A stretch of DNA of 64,000 bases from Myxococcales bacterium (GTDB lineage Bacteria; Myxococcota_A; Polyangia; Polyangiales; Polyangiaceae): assembly GCA_016703425.1 (NCBI GenBank), contig JADJCA010000031.1:279157-343156 (forward strand), given 5' to 3'. Each line of letters begins with the position of its first letter. The stretch's first letter is position 1. A program made the translations under genes and the position numbers. The notes beneath the pieces were generated by a model. The model ran no database searches. It was not told where the DNA came from and saw only the letters and a list, made by a program, of their open reading frames with translations. Below are positions 35,736 through 44,503 of the stretch, one piece after another.

Positions 35736-37595
35736 GTGACCAAGCCCGTCCCCACCATCAATCGTTACAAGGCGGATATCCGGGAGTTCAACTTCCTCGC
35801 CTTCGAGCAGTTCAACCTCGCAGCGGTGCTCGGCAACGCGCCCTTCGAAGCTTGGGCCGAGGACACGGTGCGGACGTCCTTCGACGAGTGCTACCGCTGG
35901 GTGAAAGAGGTGACCGGCCCGCTGAACGCCATCGGCGACGCGGAAGGAACGCGCCTCGACGACAAGGGCGGCGTCGTCACCCCGCACGGCTTCAAAGATG
36001 CTTGGAAGAAGCTCTACGAGTCCGGCTGGCGACAGATCGGAACCAACCCCGAGTATGGCGGTGCCGGCGCGCCGCACACCGTTCAGGTCCTCGTCGAGGA
36101 GCTCCTCAGCGGCTCCAACGCGGCCTTCAACATGTACCCAGGCCTCGCGCGCGGAGCCGCCGAGGTCATCGAGTCGTTCGGTACGCCGGAGCAGAAGGCG
36201 CTCTACTGCCCGCGCATGTACAACGGCGAGTGGGGCGGCACGATGTGCCTCACCGAGCCCCACGCCGGCAGCGACGTCGGCGCCGCGAGCACCAAGGCTA
36301 AGCGCAACGACGACGGAAGCTACGCCATCAGCGGGACGAAGATCTTCATCTCCGGCGGCGATCACGACATGGCGAGCAACGTCGTCCACCTGGTGCTGGC
36401 TCGCGTCGACGGCGCGCCGCCCGGCACCAAGGGTCTCACGCTCTTCATTGTCCCAAAGCTTCGCCCCAACGCCGACGGCACCTTGGCCGAGTCCAACGAC
36501 GTGGCCGTGGCGGCGCTCGAGCACAAGATGGGCATCAACGGCTCGTCGACCTGCGTCCTCAATTTTGGCGACAACGGCAAGTGCATCGGCTGGCCCGTCG
36601 GCGGCGAGCAGAAGCTCAACCAGGGCATGCCGCAGATGTTCCGCATGATGAACGGCGCGCGCATCGCCGTCGGCATTCAAGGAGTCTCGGTCGCCTCGGC
36701 GGCCTACCTCAACGCCCTCGAATACGCGAAGGACCGCAAGCAGGGGGCCGCCATCACGCACTGGAAGGACGCCACCGCGCCGCGCGTGTCGATCCTTCAG
36801 CACGTCGACGTGCGGCGCATGCTGCTCGACATGAAGGCTCGCGTCGAAGGCATCCGAGCGCTCGCCGTCAAGCTCGCGTGGCACATCGACATGAACGCGG
36901 TGCTCAAGGGCAAAGACGAGACGAAGGCCGCGTACCACCAGGGCCAGGTCGACCTCCTCGTTCCGCTCGTGAAGGCCTACGGCTCGGACCAAGCCTTCCG
37001 CGTCTGCGAGACGGCGATTCAGACCTACGGCGGCGCCGGCTACACGAGGGACTACCCCGTCGAGCAATATTGCCGCGACTCGAAGATCTTCTCGATCTAC
37101 GAGGGCACCAATCACATCCAAGCCATGGACCTCGTGGGCCGCAAGCTCCCGCAGGCTGGCGGCGCCAACCTTCAGGCGTTCCTCGGCGACATCGCCGCCT
37201 TCGTGGGCAAGCACAGTGACCACCCGTCGCTCGGCGCGGGCGTGAAGCAGCTCGCGGCGGCGCAAGAGGCGCTCGCCGGCTCCTCGATGAAGCTTCTCAT
37301 GTGGTTCCAGTCGGGCCAGATGGAGATGGTTCCGCTCTACGCGAACCGCTTCCTCGAGATGATGAGCGAGACGTGCGTCGCGTGGCTCCTCCTCGAAGGC
37401 GCAGTCATCGCGGAAGAGGCCAAGAAGAAGCTCGCCAAGGAGCACGTCGACTTCGCGTTCTACACGGGCAAGACCCACGCGGCGCTCTACTACGCGCGCA
37501 GCGTCCTTCCCGGCGTCGAGATGCGCGCGAAGCAGATGGCCGTTGAGGACAAGAGCCCCATCGATATCCCCGACGACGCCTTCGCAACGGTCTGA
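35736..37595 (+). CDS. Acyl-CoA dehydrogenase, long form (DmdC/FadE-like)
   Basis: A protein of 619 aa from GTG 35736, with AAGGAG 6 nt upstream. Oxidises acyl-CoA to the 2,3-enoyl-CoA with FAD. An N-terminal extension (IREFNFLAFEQFNLAAVL) is typical of the about 600-aa subfamily that includes methylthiopropionyl-CoA dehydrogenase. FAD/substrate motifs are present: WGGTMCLTEPHAGSDVGAA, YAISGTKIFISGGDHD, YGGAGYTRDYPVEQYCRDSK, and IFSIYEGTNHIQAMDLVGRK with the catalytic Glu in YEGTN. The C-terminal extra domain is about residues 470-600. A perfect palindrome just upstream suggests repression relieved by acyl-CoA (inference). Substrate chain length unknown. Confidence 0.93.
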   Translation: MTKPVPTINRYKADIREFNFLAFEQFNLAAVLGNAPFEAWAEDTVRTSFDECYRWVKEVTGPLNAIGDAEGTRLDDKGGVVTPHGFKDAWKKLYESGWRQIGTNPEYGGAGAPHTVQVLVEELLSGSNAAFNMYPGLARGAAEVIESFGTPEQKALYCPRMYNGEWGGTMCLTEPHAGSDVGAASTKAKRNDDGSYAISGTKIFISGGDHDMASNVVHLVLARVDGAPPGTKGLTLFIVPKLRPNADGTLAESNDVAVAALEHKMGINGSSTCVLNFGDNGKCIGWPVGGEQKLNQGMPQMFRMMNGARIAVGIQGVSVASAAYLNALEYAKDRKQGAAITHWKDATAPRVSILQHVDVRRMLLDMKARVEGIRALAVKLAWHIDMNAVLKGKDETKAAYHQGQVDLLVPLVKAYGSDQAFRVCETAIQTYGGAGYTRDYPVEQYCRDSKIFSIYEGTNHIQAMDLVGRKLPQAGGANLQAFLGDIAAFVGKHSDHPSLGAGVKQLAAAQEALAGSSMKLLMWFQSGQMEMVPLYANRFLEMMSETCVAWLLLEGAVIAEEAKKKLAKEHVDFAFYTGKTHAALYYARSVLPGVEMRAKQMAVEDKSPIDIPDDAFATV

Positions 37596-37687
37596 AGCCC
37601 CGACGGCGGCCGCCGCGAGGAGAAAAAAATACGGAGAGCCGCCGACGCATCCCTTTACTTGAGCGCGCCATCGGCGAAACTGACGGG

Positions 37688-38416
37688 ATGCGTTCTCGGC
37701 TGCTGTTCCCTTCGGGCCTGCTCGCGCTCGCGGCGCTCGTTCTCATTCACTGCGACAAGAAGTCTGAGGCGCCGGTCGCCGAGAAGGCAGCGCCACAAGC
37801 GGCCTCCGCCAGCCCGGCCGCGGCGCCGCCGGCCGCTCCCCCCTCCCCCTCCACCGCGCAGCAAGAGCCGGCCCCCACGGCGGCCGTGACGCCGGCGCCT
37901 TCGGCGAGCGGAGCCCTGCCGGCGAAGACCGAAAAGGCAGGCCTCGCCAAGCTAGACGTGGGCAAGGGCGACAAGGACAAGAACGTGCCCGCCACCGCGG
38001 GGAGCGCTGCGCCCGCGACGGCAGCCCCCACGGCGCCGCCCGTCCGCTTCCAGCACTCCACCGCGCTCTACACGCTCGACGCGAGCCCGCCGGCCTCTTG
38101 CAAGGCTGGCGCGGCCTGTGAGGTGGTCGTGCGGCTCGAGGCCAAGGGCGCTTATCACATCAACAAGGAGTACCCCTACAAGCTCAAGGCGCAGCCAAGC
38201 GACGGCGTAGCGTTCGCCAACACCGACGGCACCTTCAGCAAGGCGAGCGGTGACTTTTCGCAACAAGGCGAGAGCGTCGGCTTGCTCAAGGTTCGCTTCA
38301 CCGGCCAGGCACCTGGCCAAGCGAAGGTGCGTGGAGTCTACAAGTTTAGCGTCTGCTCCGAATCCGATTGCAAGCTCGACCAGGCCGAGGTCGCCTTCGA
38401 GACACCGATCCGCTGA
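37688..38416 (+). CDS. Lipoprotein with Ala/Pro linker and DsbD-alpha-like domain
   Basis: A protein of 242 aa with a lipoprotein signal (LLALAALVLIHC). Residues about 25-110 are an Ala/Pro/Ser-rich linker. The C-terminal 120 residues are beta-rich: SPPASCKAGAACEVVVRLEA, GAYHINKEYPYKLKAQPSDG, VYKFSVCSESDCKLDQAEV. The paired Cys in both the early and late strands and the overall pattern recall the immunoglobulin-like N-terminal domain of DsbD, but similarity is modest. No partner thioredoxin gene nearby. Likely periplasmic, outer or inner membrane anchored. Confidence 0.6.
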   Translation: MRSRLLFPSGLLALAALVLIHCDKKSEAPVAEKAAPQAASASPAAAPPAAPPSPSTAQQEPAPTAAVTPAPSASGALPAKTEKAGLAKLDVGKGDKDKNVPATAGSAAPATAAPTAPPVRFQHSTALYTLDASPPASCKAGAACEVVVRLEAKGAYHINKEYPYKLKAQPSDGVAFANTDGTFSKASGDFSQQGESVGLLKVRFTGQAPGQAKVRGVYKFSVCSESDCKLDQAEVAFETPIR

Positions 38417-38529
38417 GTCGCTCCCTTGACCGACCGGGCTCCGACGTGCGCCGCGAACTGTAAAGAAACATGGGGCTTGGGCGCGCCGCGATTGACGCAG
38501 CCGCGGGTCGACCCCAAGAGTCTCGCGAG

Positions 38530-38877
38530 ATGAGAAGCGTTATCGTCCTCGCGCTGGGCGCTGTCGTCGCGGCGCTGTCTGCGTGCAATGGCACCGGCGA
38601 TCCCACAGGGGCCACTTGCCCCCCGAACTCGACGTTGACGTACGAGACGTTCGGCAAGGCCTTCTTTGCGGCCAACTGCGACGCGTGCCACGGCGCGGGC
38701 GGCGATACGCAGCCTCGCCTTTCGAGCCAGGAGACCATCCGCCGCCAGAACGACGACGTCGACAAGGCCGCCGCGAAGGGCCCCAACGCGACCAACACGT
38801 ACATGCCAGACGGGCGCAGCGTCGACGACGAAGAGCGCCGGAAGCTCGGTGAGTGGCTCGCCTGCGGCGCGCCTTAG
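38530..38877 (+). CDS. Small c-type cytochrome-like lipoprotein
   Basis: A protein of 115 aa from ATG 38530 (MRSVIVLALGAVVAALSAC, lipoprotein signal); a longer in-frame extension to 38470 would bury the signal. One heme-attachment motif, CDACHGAGG (CxxCH), and a later Met in NTYMPDGRSVDDEERRKLGE, which is the usual axial ligand region of monoheme cytochromes. Probably a periplasmic electron carrier. It follows the DsbD-like lipoprotein by 113 bp and is convergent with the next gene. Confidence 0.75.
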   Translation: MRSVIVLALGAVVAALSACNGTGDPTGATCPPNSTLTYETFGKAFFAANCDACHGAGGDTQPRLSSQETIRRQNDDVDKAAAKGPNATNTYMPDGRSVDDEERRKLGEWLACGAP

Positions 38878-38901
38878 CGGCGGCGATGCTGCTTACCGTG
38901 G

Positions 38902-40500
38902 CTATTTGACGTCGACCGATAGGCCGAAGGTCCCGCCCTTCGCTTTGACCGCATCGACGATCACGACATAGTCGCCAGCGGGCACGTTCGTGAGCGTGAG
39001 GGTAGACGACGCGCCCTGGTCGTCGTCGTTGCAACCGAGCGCGACGGTGCCGGCGCTCGCGCAGGTTGGCACCAGGTAGATGGATGTGTCGAAGTCGGTC
39101 TCGGGGAGAGCCGTCGAAAGCGTCAGCGAGCTTGCGGGCGACGCGAGGTGAAGCTTCAGGGCCGCCTCGGGGCGACCCGTTGCGTCGCCTGTCACGCAGC
39201 CTTGCGGCGCGTCCCAGAGGCTCGCCCCTTCCACCTTCCCAAAGACGACGGTCGCGCCCTTCGCCGGGTCAAGGACCGGCGCTCCACCACACTTCGTGTT
39301 CTTGAGCGTCGCGACGGCAGCGCACGTGTTCGTCGCCGTCGCGAGCCCCGGGGCGCAAGCAGCACCCGCGGCGCACACATCGAAGCCCGCGAAGTCGCAC
39401 GCTTGCCCGATCGCGCGCACGGGCCTCACGCTTACCGACGTCGTCGTCTTGGGCCCCGCGTGCCCGTGCTCGTCGGTCGCCACGACGGCGATCTTCGGCA
39501 CCTTCGCGTCAAAGCCCACGATCGGCTCGCTCACGAGGAAGAACTGTCCTCCCTCTGCGGCGCCGATGGCGTCGATGGGAAAGCCCCCGCTGAACCCGCT
39601 GCCATCACCGATGAGGTCCACGGACTTTGGATTGCCTGCGGCGTCGAGGAACTCGATGGCGAGCCCCGCAAGGTCGTCGTCGGGCTCGCTTCCGCGAAAC
39701 AACATCCTCGGCTGCGCGCCGCCGAAGTAGGCGGTCTTGGTGAGCGTCGGAGCGACACCAGCGACGCATTTTGCCGTGGCGCCCGAACACGAGAGGCCAT
39801 CGGCGCAGCGGTCGGCGATTTTGGCGACGTCGCAGAAGTCGAACTCTTCGCGAACGGGCTGGACAGCGAGGCTCGCGGTGAGCGGCTGCGAGCGGGCGCC
39901 CGTCGCGTCCTCGAGCATCGCCACCACCTTCGCGATCGTGGACTGCCCCGGCGCGTACACGGAGGGAATCGTCACGACGCCAGTGAAGGTCGCCTTCCCG
40001 AGCGCGCTTGTCTCGAACCGGAATCGCTTCTCGGAGGCGTCGGCCACGCCGTCCCAGTTGGTGTCGAGGGCGATGACCGGCGCGTCTTGCGAGTCGAGCA
40101 TGCGAAGGACCACGCTGGTGGTTCGCTTGTCCTTGTCGGCGCCGTTCAAGGAGACGCGGAGCGCATCGCCGCGACGCCCAACGTTTCGGACGCTGAGCGA
40201 CGTCACGCTGAGACTTGCGCTCACGACGACGTCGGGGCCTGCGTCGGCGGGGGTCTTCGCGTCGGTGGCGCCATCCACGGGCGTGGAGTTCGGACCGCCG
40301 CCATCGACCGGCGAGACGGTCGCGTCCACCGCGCCGCCGTCAACCGGCACCGTCGTGGCCTCACCGTCGAGCGACGGTGGCGCGGCTGAATCCGACGCCG
40401 CCTGCCCCGACCCGGTGGTGGCCGAGCCAGACCCGCCAGGGCTGCACGCGAAGAGGGTTGGAACGACTACGGCGAGAGAGAGCGTCGACCGGAGTGTCAT
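38902..40500 (-). CDS. Secreted lipoprotein with C-terminal pre-peptidase-like beta domain (paralogue A)
   Basis: About 532 aa from ATG 40500 (MTLRSTLSLAVVVPTLFAC), followed by a Ser/Asp/Gly linker. Several repeats of a beta-sandwich (VTSLSVRNVGRRGDALRVSL, PTLTKTAYFGGAQPRMLFRG) are each preceded or followed by Cys-paired segments (DFCDVAKIADRCADGLSC, CDFAGFDVCAAGAACAPG). The last 120 residues (ASLWDAPQGC, TDFDTSIYLVPTCASAGTVA, LTNVPAGDYVVIVDAVKAKG) follow the PPC (bacterial pre-peptidase C-terminal) pattern with a Ca-binding-like NDDD. No enzyme domain. The next gene on this strand is a shorter paralogue with the same Cys and PPC ends. Probably a surface binding protein (inference). Confidence 0.7.
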   Translation of the reverse strand: MTLRSTLSLAVVVPTLFACSPGGSGSATTGSGQAASDSAAPPSLDGEATTVPVDGGAVDATVSPVDGGGPNSTPVDGATDAKTPADAGPDVVVSASLSVTSLSVRNVGRRGDALRVSLNGADKDKRTTSVVLRMLDSQDAPVIALDTNWDGVADASEKRFRFETSALGKATFTGVVTIPSVYAPGQSTIAKVVAMLEDATGARSQPLTASLAVQPVREEFDFCDVAKIADRCADGLSCSGATAKCVAGVAPTLTKTAYFGGAQPRMLFRGSEPDDDLAGLAIEFLDAAGNPKSVDLIGDGSGFSGGFPIDAIGAAEGGQFFLVSEPIVGFDAKVPKIAVVATDEHGHAGPKTTTSVSVRPVRAIGQACDFAGFDVCAAGAACAPGLATATNTCAAVATLKNTKCGGAPVLDPAKGATVVFGKVEGASLWDAPQGCVTGDATGRPEAALKLHLASPASSLTLSTALPETDFDTSIYLVPTCASAGTVALGCNDDDQGASSTLTLTNVPAGDYVVIVDAVKAKGGTFGLSVDVK

Positions 40501-40612
40501 CGACCGAGACACGAGCAACCCGTGTGCCGTGTCGTCCTGCGCCCAATCGTCGCGCGTCAGCCAAAGGAGCGTCACCGCCGTGACGAAGCGAGGCTCCTGA
40601 TCGCGCGGACCG

Positions 40613-41587
40613 TCAAGGCGTCGTCGCCTCGAGCGTCACGGTACCGCCGCGGCGACCGAGCGTGTCTACGACGACGAGGTAGGTGCCTTCGTCCACGTCA
40701 GACAGCGTGAGCTCGGCGTCGGGCGGACGCGTGTCGTCGTTGCACGCGAGCGCGGCGCCGCTTCCGCTAGCGCAACCGGGCAGCACGTACAGCACCGCGT
40801 CGACAGAGCCTTCCCCCTTCGTTCGCAACGTGATCGACGCCATCTTGGTGGGCACGGTCATCCAAAGCAGGGCCTCGGGCTTTCCGTTCCGCTCGGGTGA
40901 TGCGCAACCGGCGGGCGGGTCCCACAGGCTTGCGTCCGCGGCGTCGAGGCGCATGGTGAAGGGCGCCGTCGCGTGCGCCGCCGAAGAACACCGGCTCGTC
41001 CTCAGATCTTCGCTGTCCACGCATCGATTCATTGCGGCCAGACGCCCCGGCGCGCACACGCCGCCGGGCGCGCACTCGTCAAAGCCGTCGGGGCTGCAGC
41101 GCTCCCCGAGGCCCCGCGTCACCGGCACCGACAACACGGCCAAGCGGCGCTCGGGTGCGGTGACCATGCCTCCCGCCGGCGTCACCGCAACCTGGCGCGC
41201 GATTCGTTCAAAGCCGCGCGTCGGGTTCACCTCAACGAGGAAGCCCTCCTTGTCGCGCTCGAGCACGTCGACGTCGACGGCCATGGCGTCGAGCTCGCCG
41301 TCGCCGTCGGCGTCAACCTGCGGCGACTCTCCGTCGCCATCGAAGAACTCGAGATGCAGGCGCTCGACGGTCTCGCCCGAATCCTCGCCACGAACAAGAA
41401 CGCGAGGTCCCTGAGGCGTCAGCGTGTAGTGGACATCCGTGAGCCGCGGCGGCGGCGGCGGCGTCGCCGCGATAGGCCCCGCCACCGGCGGAGAGGCGCC
41501 TTCGACGCCGGCGGGCTCACGGGCCGGCCCCGCGCACGCGGCCACGACCGCCAGAACGAAGCTCGTCGAAACGGGGACGCGGGGCAT
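40613..41587 (-). CDS. Secreted lipoprotein with PPC-like domain (paralogue B)
   Basis: A protein of 324 aa from ATG 41587 (VSTSFVLAVVAAC). It matches the C-terminal three fifths of the previous gene: one beta-sandwich (LTDVHYTLTPQGPRVLVRGE), a Cys-paired segment (CSPDGFDECAPGGVCAPG), ASLWDPPAGC, LYVLPGCASGSG, NDDTRPPDAELTLSDVDEGT and a final GGTVTLEATTP. It therefore has one beta repeat where paralogue A has at least two. Tandem duplication is the simplest origin. Function unknown. Transcribed just upstream of paralogue A (112 bp gap). Confidence 0.7.
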   Translation of the reverse strand: MPRVPVSTSFVLAVVAACAGPAREPAGVEGASPPVAGPIAATPPPPPRLTDVHYTLTPQGPRVLVRGEDSGETVERLHLEFFDGDGESPQVDADGDGELDAMAVDVDVLERDKEGFLVEVNPTRGFERIARQVAVTPAGGMVTAPERRLAVLSVPVTRGLGERCSPDGFDECAPGGVCAPGRLAAMNRCVDSEDLRTSRCSSAAHATAPFTMRLDAADASLWDPPAGCASPERNGKPEALLWMTVPTKMASITLRTKGEGSVDAVLYVLPGCASGSGAALACNDDTRPPDAELTLSDVDEGTYLVVVDTLGRRGGTVTLEATTP

Positions 41588-41617
41588 CACGCGCCTCGTT
41601 GCACCTTGCATGCCGAC

Positions 41618-41654
41618 AAAAAGCCGAAGGGCGCTGCTCGCGCAGCGCCCCGGC
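41618..41654 (-). terminator. Rho-independent terminator of the RTX gene
   Basis: On the minus strand the GC-rich stem (GCCG...GGGCGCTGC with GCAGCGCCC...CGGC, loop TCGC on the plus strand) is followed by TTTTT. It lies 22 bp past the stop of the RTX-repeat gene and just upstream of paralogue B, insulating the two. Confidence 0.8.
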
Positions 41655-41676
41655 TCCCTCCCCTGTCTTGCCCAGC

Positions 41677-43368
41677 TCAGATTTCGCAGTCGGTCTTCGA
41701 GCCAGCGGAGCCCTCTCCGAAGGCGATGTCGATGCCATCGCCGCAGGTGAGCACGTTGTTCTCCGAGCCGCCGCCGCCTTCGAGCGTGTCGTCACCGGTG
41801 TCACCGTCGAGCGTGTCGTCGCCAACACCGCCGACGAGCTCGTTGGAAGACGAGTTGCCCGTCAGCGTATCGTCGCCGTCGCCACCCCAGAGGTTCTCGA
41901 CGTCGCTGCCGAGGGTGTCGGACTCACCGGACTCGCCAGAGCCGGCCGTCCCGTCGAGCACCGCCGTGATGTCGTTGGTGCGACCGCTGTAGTCCACCGT
42001 GTCGGAGCCGGTCCCGCCGTTGATGACGTCATCACCGTCGGTGGCCGCCTCGGCCACGAAGACGTCGTCTCCGGCGCCACCGGTAAGCGTGTCGTCGCCG
42101 TCGCCGCCCCAAATCTTGTTGTGCGAGGTGTTGCCGGTCACCGTGTCGTCGCCGGCGCCGCACTTCACGTTCTCGACGTCAGACTTGACGTTGTCGCCTT
42201 CGCCCGACTCGCCGTCGTTGGGGTCCACGCCGTCCATCGTGACGGCCAGGTCCGCCGTGCGCGCGCTGTAGTCGACCGTGTCGACGCCCGCTCCGCCGTT
42301 GAACACGTCCGCGCCGTTCGCGACGGATCCGTCTTCCTCGTCGAAGGAGTCATCGCCATCGTCGCCGTTGAGCGTGTCGTCGCCCTCCTTCCCGCGAAGG
42401 GTGTCGGCCCCGGCCCCGCCGTTGAGCGTGTCATCTGCGCTGCTTCCCTCCAGCGTGTCGGCGCCCGCGCCGCCGTTGAAGGTGATCGCGACGGCAGCCG
42501 CCGCCGTGAAGGTGTCGTCGCCGGTGCCACCGGTCACGACCTCGAGATCGTCGGCGAGGTTGTCGGCCTCGCCGGCGAGGCCGTCGTTGGCGCCGGCTCC
42601 AAGGGTCACGGTGAGCGCCGCGGTTCGCGACGCGTAACTCACGGTATCGGTCCCTGAGCCGCCGTAGATCGACTCGCTCGGCGTCGCCAACGCGCCTTGA
42701 TTGAAGGTGTCGTTGCCAGCGCTGCCGTAGACGGCGATGGGGCCCGGGAACACCGCTCCGGCCACGGAGCTGCCCGCACCCGAGTAGGTGTCCGCACCGT
42801 CGCCGAGCGAGAGCACGTAGCTCTCGATGTTCGCCGGAACGACGTCCTTGTTATTGTCCGTATTGAGCAACATGCCACCGGCGCCAAAGACGAAGCTGTC
42901 GTCGCCGGTCGTACCCTTGATGGCCAAGACGTCGGTACCAGCACCGAGATCCACGGAAATGCCGCTGGTCGTCGCCGAGCTCGTGCCGAGCGCGTAGAGG
43001 CCGTTGGTGAAGTCGAGAATGACGGTGTTTGCTCCGGTGGAACCGGTGATGGCGATCTTCTTGAGCGACGTGCTCGTCGCCAAGACGTTGCAGGCGACGC
43101 CGTTCTGGAGGATGCCCGAGTCGGCGGCGCGCTTCGAGATGATCGCCGTCTCGCCGTCGGCGAGGACCACGGTCATGAGGCCCGTCGTCGAGTTGAACGT
43201 GCAGGCCGTCGCGAGCGGCGTGAGTGACGCTTCGTCGTACGCGAGCGGGTCATCGGGGTTGGCCGTCGGCGCGGGACGCGACTGGTCGGCGCAAGCCGTG
43301 AACCCCGCCATCGCCACGACGGCATAGAGTTTCGTTGAGTTGAACCGATTGAGTCGACGATGTCGCAT
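41677..43368 (-). CDS. RTX-type calcium-binding repeat lipoprotein
   Basis: A protein of 563 aa from ATG 43368, with GGGAGG 8 nt upstream. The N-terminus carries a lipoprotein-like signal (STKLYAVVAMAGFTACAD). After about 180 residues of beta-rich sequence, hemolysin-type nonapeptide repeats GGxGxDxUx recur through the rest: YGGSGTDTVSY, NGGAGADTLEG, NGGAGADTLRGKEGDDTL, WGGDGDDTLTGGAGDDVF, EGGGGSENNVL. Family knowledge: repeats bind Ca2+ and fold outside the cell. Unusually for RTX proteins, there is an N-terminal lipoprotein signal, so export would be by Sec and lipidation, not a C-terminal type I signal. No enzyme domain. Followed by its own terminator. Confidence 0.88.
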   Translation of the reverse strand: MRHRRLNRFNSTKLYAVVAMAGFTACADQSRPAPTANPDDPLAYDEASLTPLATACTFNSTTGLMTVVLADGETAIISKRAADSGILQNGVACNVLATSTSLKKIAITGSTGANTVILDFTNGLYALGTSSATTSGISVDLGAGTDVLAIKGTTGDDSFVFGAGGMLLNTDNNKDVVPANIESYVLSLGDGADTYSGAGSSVAGAVFPGPIAVYGSAGNDTFNQGALATPSESIYGGSGTDTVSYASRTAALTVTLGAGANDGLAGEADNLADDLEVVTGGTGDDTFTAAAAVAITFNGGAGADTLEGSSADDTLNGGAGADTLRGKEGDDTLNGDDGDDSFDEEDGSVANGADVFNGGAGVDTVDYSARTADLAVTMDGVDPNDGESGEGDNVKSDVENVKCGAGDDTVTGNTSHNKIWGGDGDDTLTGGAGDDVFVAEAATDGDDVINGGTGSDTVDYSGRTNDITAVLDGTAGSGESGESDTLGSDVENLWGGDGDDTLTGNSSSNELVGGVGDDTLDGDTGDDTLEGGGGSENNVLTCGDGIDIAFGEGSAGSKTDCEI

Positions 43369-43616
43369 GTGAAACGCCTCCCTGTGAGCATGTCCACCCC
43401 GCTCTGTTGAGTGGCGGGAGCGGCAGGACTCGATGCAATGTGCCTGCCGGGTACAACGGCACGCCGCGGCGATACTTGAGCCGATGTTTTTCCACAGGCT
43501 GGCCTCCCGCCCTCGGGAGTCACGGGGCTGACGCGTCAGGATCTCGGCGACCAAACGTTGGCGCTTCGCTCCGCGCGAGACGTTGCGGCGGCTGCGCGAA
43601 CGTGCGACCGGAACGC

Positions 43617-44438
43617 ATGACGCTTCAACGGCTCACGCAGCGCTCCCTCTTGTTCGTCGCGATCTCCGCCTGCGGCGGCGCGCCGCCCGCCCCGTCGACG
43701 ACGGCGACACCAGCCGCGCCCGCCAGCACGGCGGCGGGCGCCAACGCACCGCCCGCCAGCGCCGGCATGCAACCGCTCGTCGACTCTGCCGATCGCTCGC
43801 CGCAGGACCGCGCCCTCGACGCGGGGCGGAAGCCCGCCGAGCTCCTCGCTCTTCTCGGCGTCAAGCCGGGGATGCGCGTCGCCGATCTCGCCGCCGGTGG
43901 TGGCTACACGACCGAGTTGCTCGCTCGCGCCGTGGGCGAGAAGGGTGTCGTCTTCGGACAGAACAACCCGTGGGCCGTGGAGCGCTTCGCCAAGAAGCCC
44001 TGGGAAGAGCGCGTCGCCAAGCCCGTCAACAAGAACGTCGTCACCGTCGTGCGCGACTTCGATGAGCCGTTGCCTCCCGAAGCGAAGGACCTCGACGCCG
44101 TCGTCTTCGTGCTCTTCTATCACGACACCGTCTGGCTCAAGGTCGACCGCGCCAAGATGAACGCGAACATCTTCCGCGCGCTCAAGCCCGGCGGCGCGTA
44201 CGTCGTCGTGGATCACAGCGGTCGCCCGGGGACCGGCACGACGGAGTCGAACACGCTCCACCGCATCGAGGAGAAGGTCGTTCGCAGCGAAGTCGAGCAG
44301 GCCGGCTTCAAGCTGGCGGTGGAGGGCGCGTTCCTTCGTGAACCGTCCGACAGCCGCGACTGGAACGCCTCCCCCATGTCCGCCGGCGACAAGCGAGGCA
44401 AGAGCGACCGCTTCGTCCTCAAGTTCGTAAAGCCCTGA
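43617..44438 (+). CDS. Methyltransferase-like protein with lipoprotein signal
   Basis: A protein of 273 aa from ATG 43617. The N-terminus RSLLFVAISACGGAPPAPST is a lipoprotein signal followed by an Ala/Pro linker. The rest is a class I SAM-methyltransferase fold: motif I GMRVADLAAGGGYTTELLA, then EKGVVFGQNNPWAVERF, a motif II region LDAVVFVLFYHDTVW, and KPGGAYVVVDHSGRPG. It matches the predicted extracytoplasmic methyltransferase family (COG4798 type). SAM is not expected in the periplasm, so activity, substrate and even location are uncertain; the signal could also be a plain membrane anchor. Lone gene. Confidence 0.8.
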   Translation: MTLQRLTQRSLLFVAISACGGAPPAPSTTATPAAPASTAAGANAPPASAGMQPLVDSADRSPQDRALDAGRKPAELLALLGVKPGMRVADLAAGGGYTTELLARAVGEKGVVFGQNNPWAVERFAKKPWEERVAKPVNKNVVTVVRDFDEPLPPEAKDLDAVVFVLFYHDTVWLKVDRAKMNANIFRALKPGGAYVVVDHSGRPGTGTTESNTLHRIEEKVVRSEVEQAGFKLAVEGAFLREPSDSRDWNASPMSAGDKRGKSDRFVLKFVKP

Positions 44439-44503
44439 TATTTCGGGGGGCCCCCGGCGCACGGCTCCTGGAACCTCCACGCGCGCCGGGTGTCTCTACG
44501 ACG

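Noticed and set aside
35715..37478. 587-codon minus-strand frame opposite the acyl-CoA dehydrogenase
   Set aside because: Shadow of a gene with unmistakable FAD and catalytic motifs and a ribosome-binding site.
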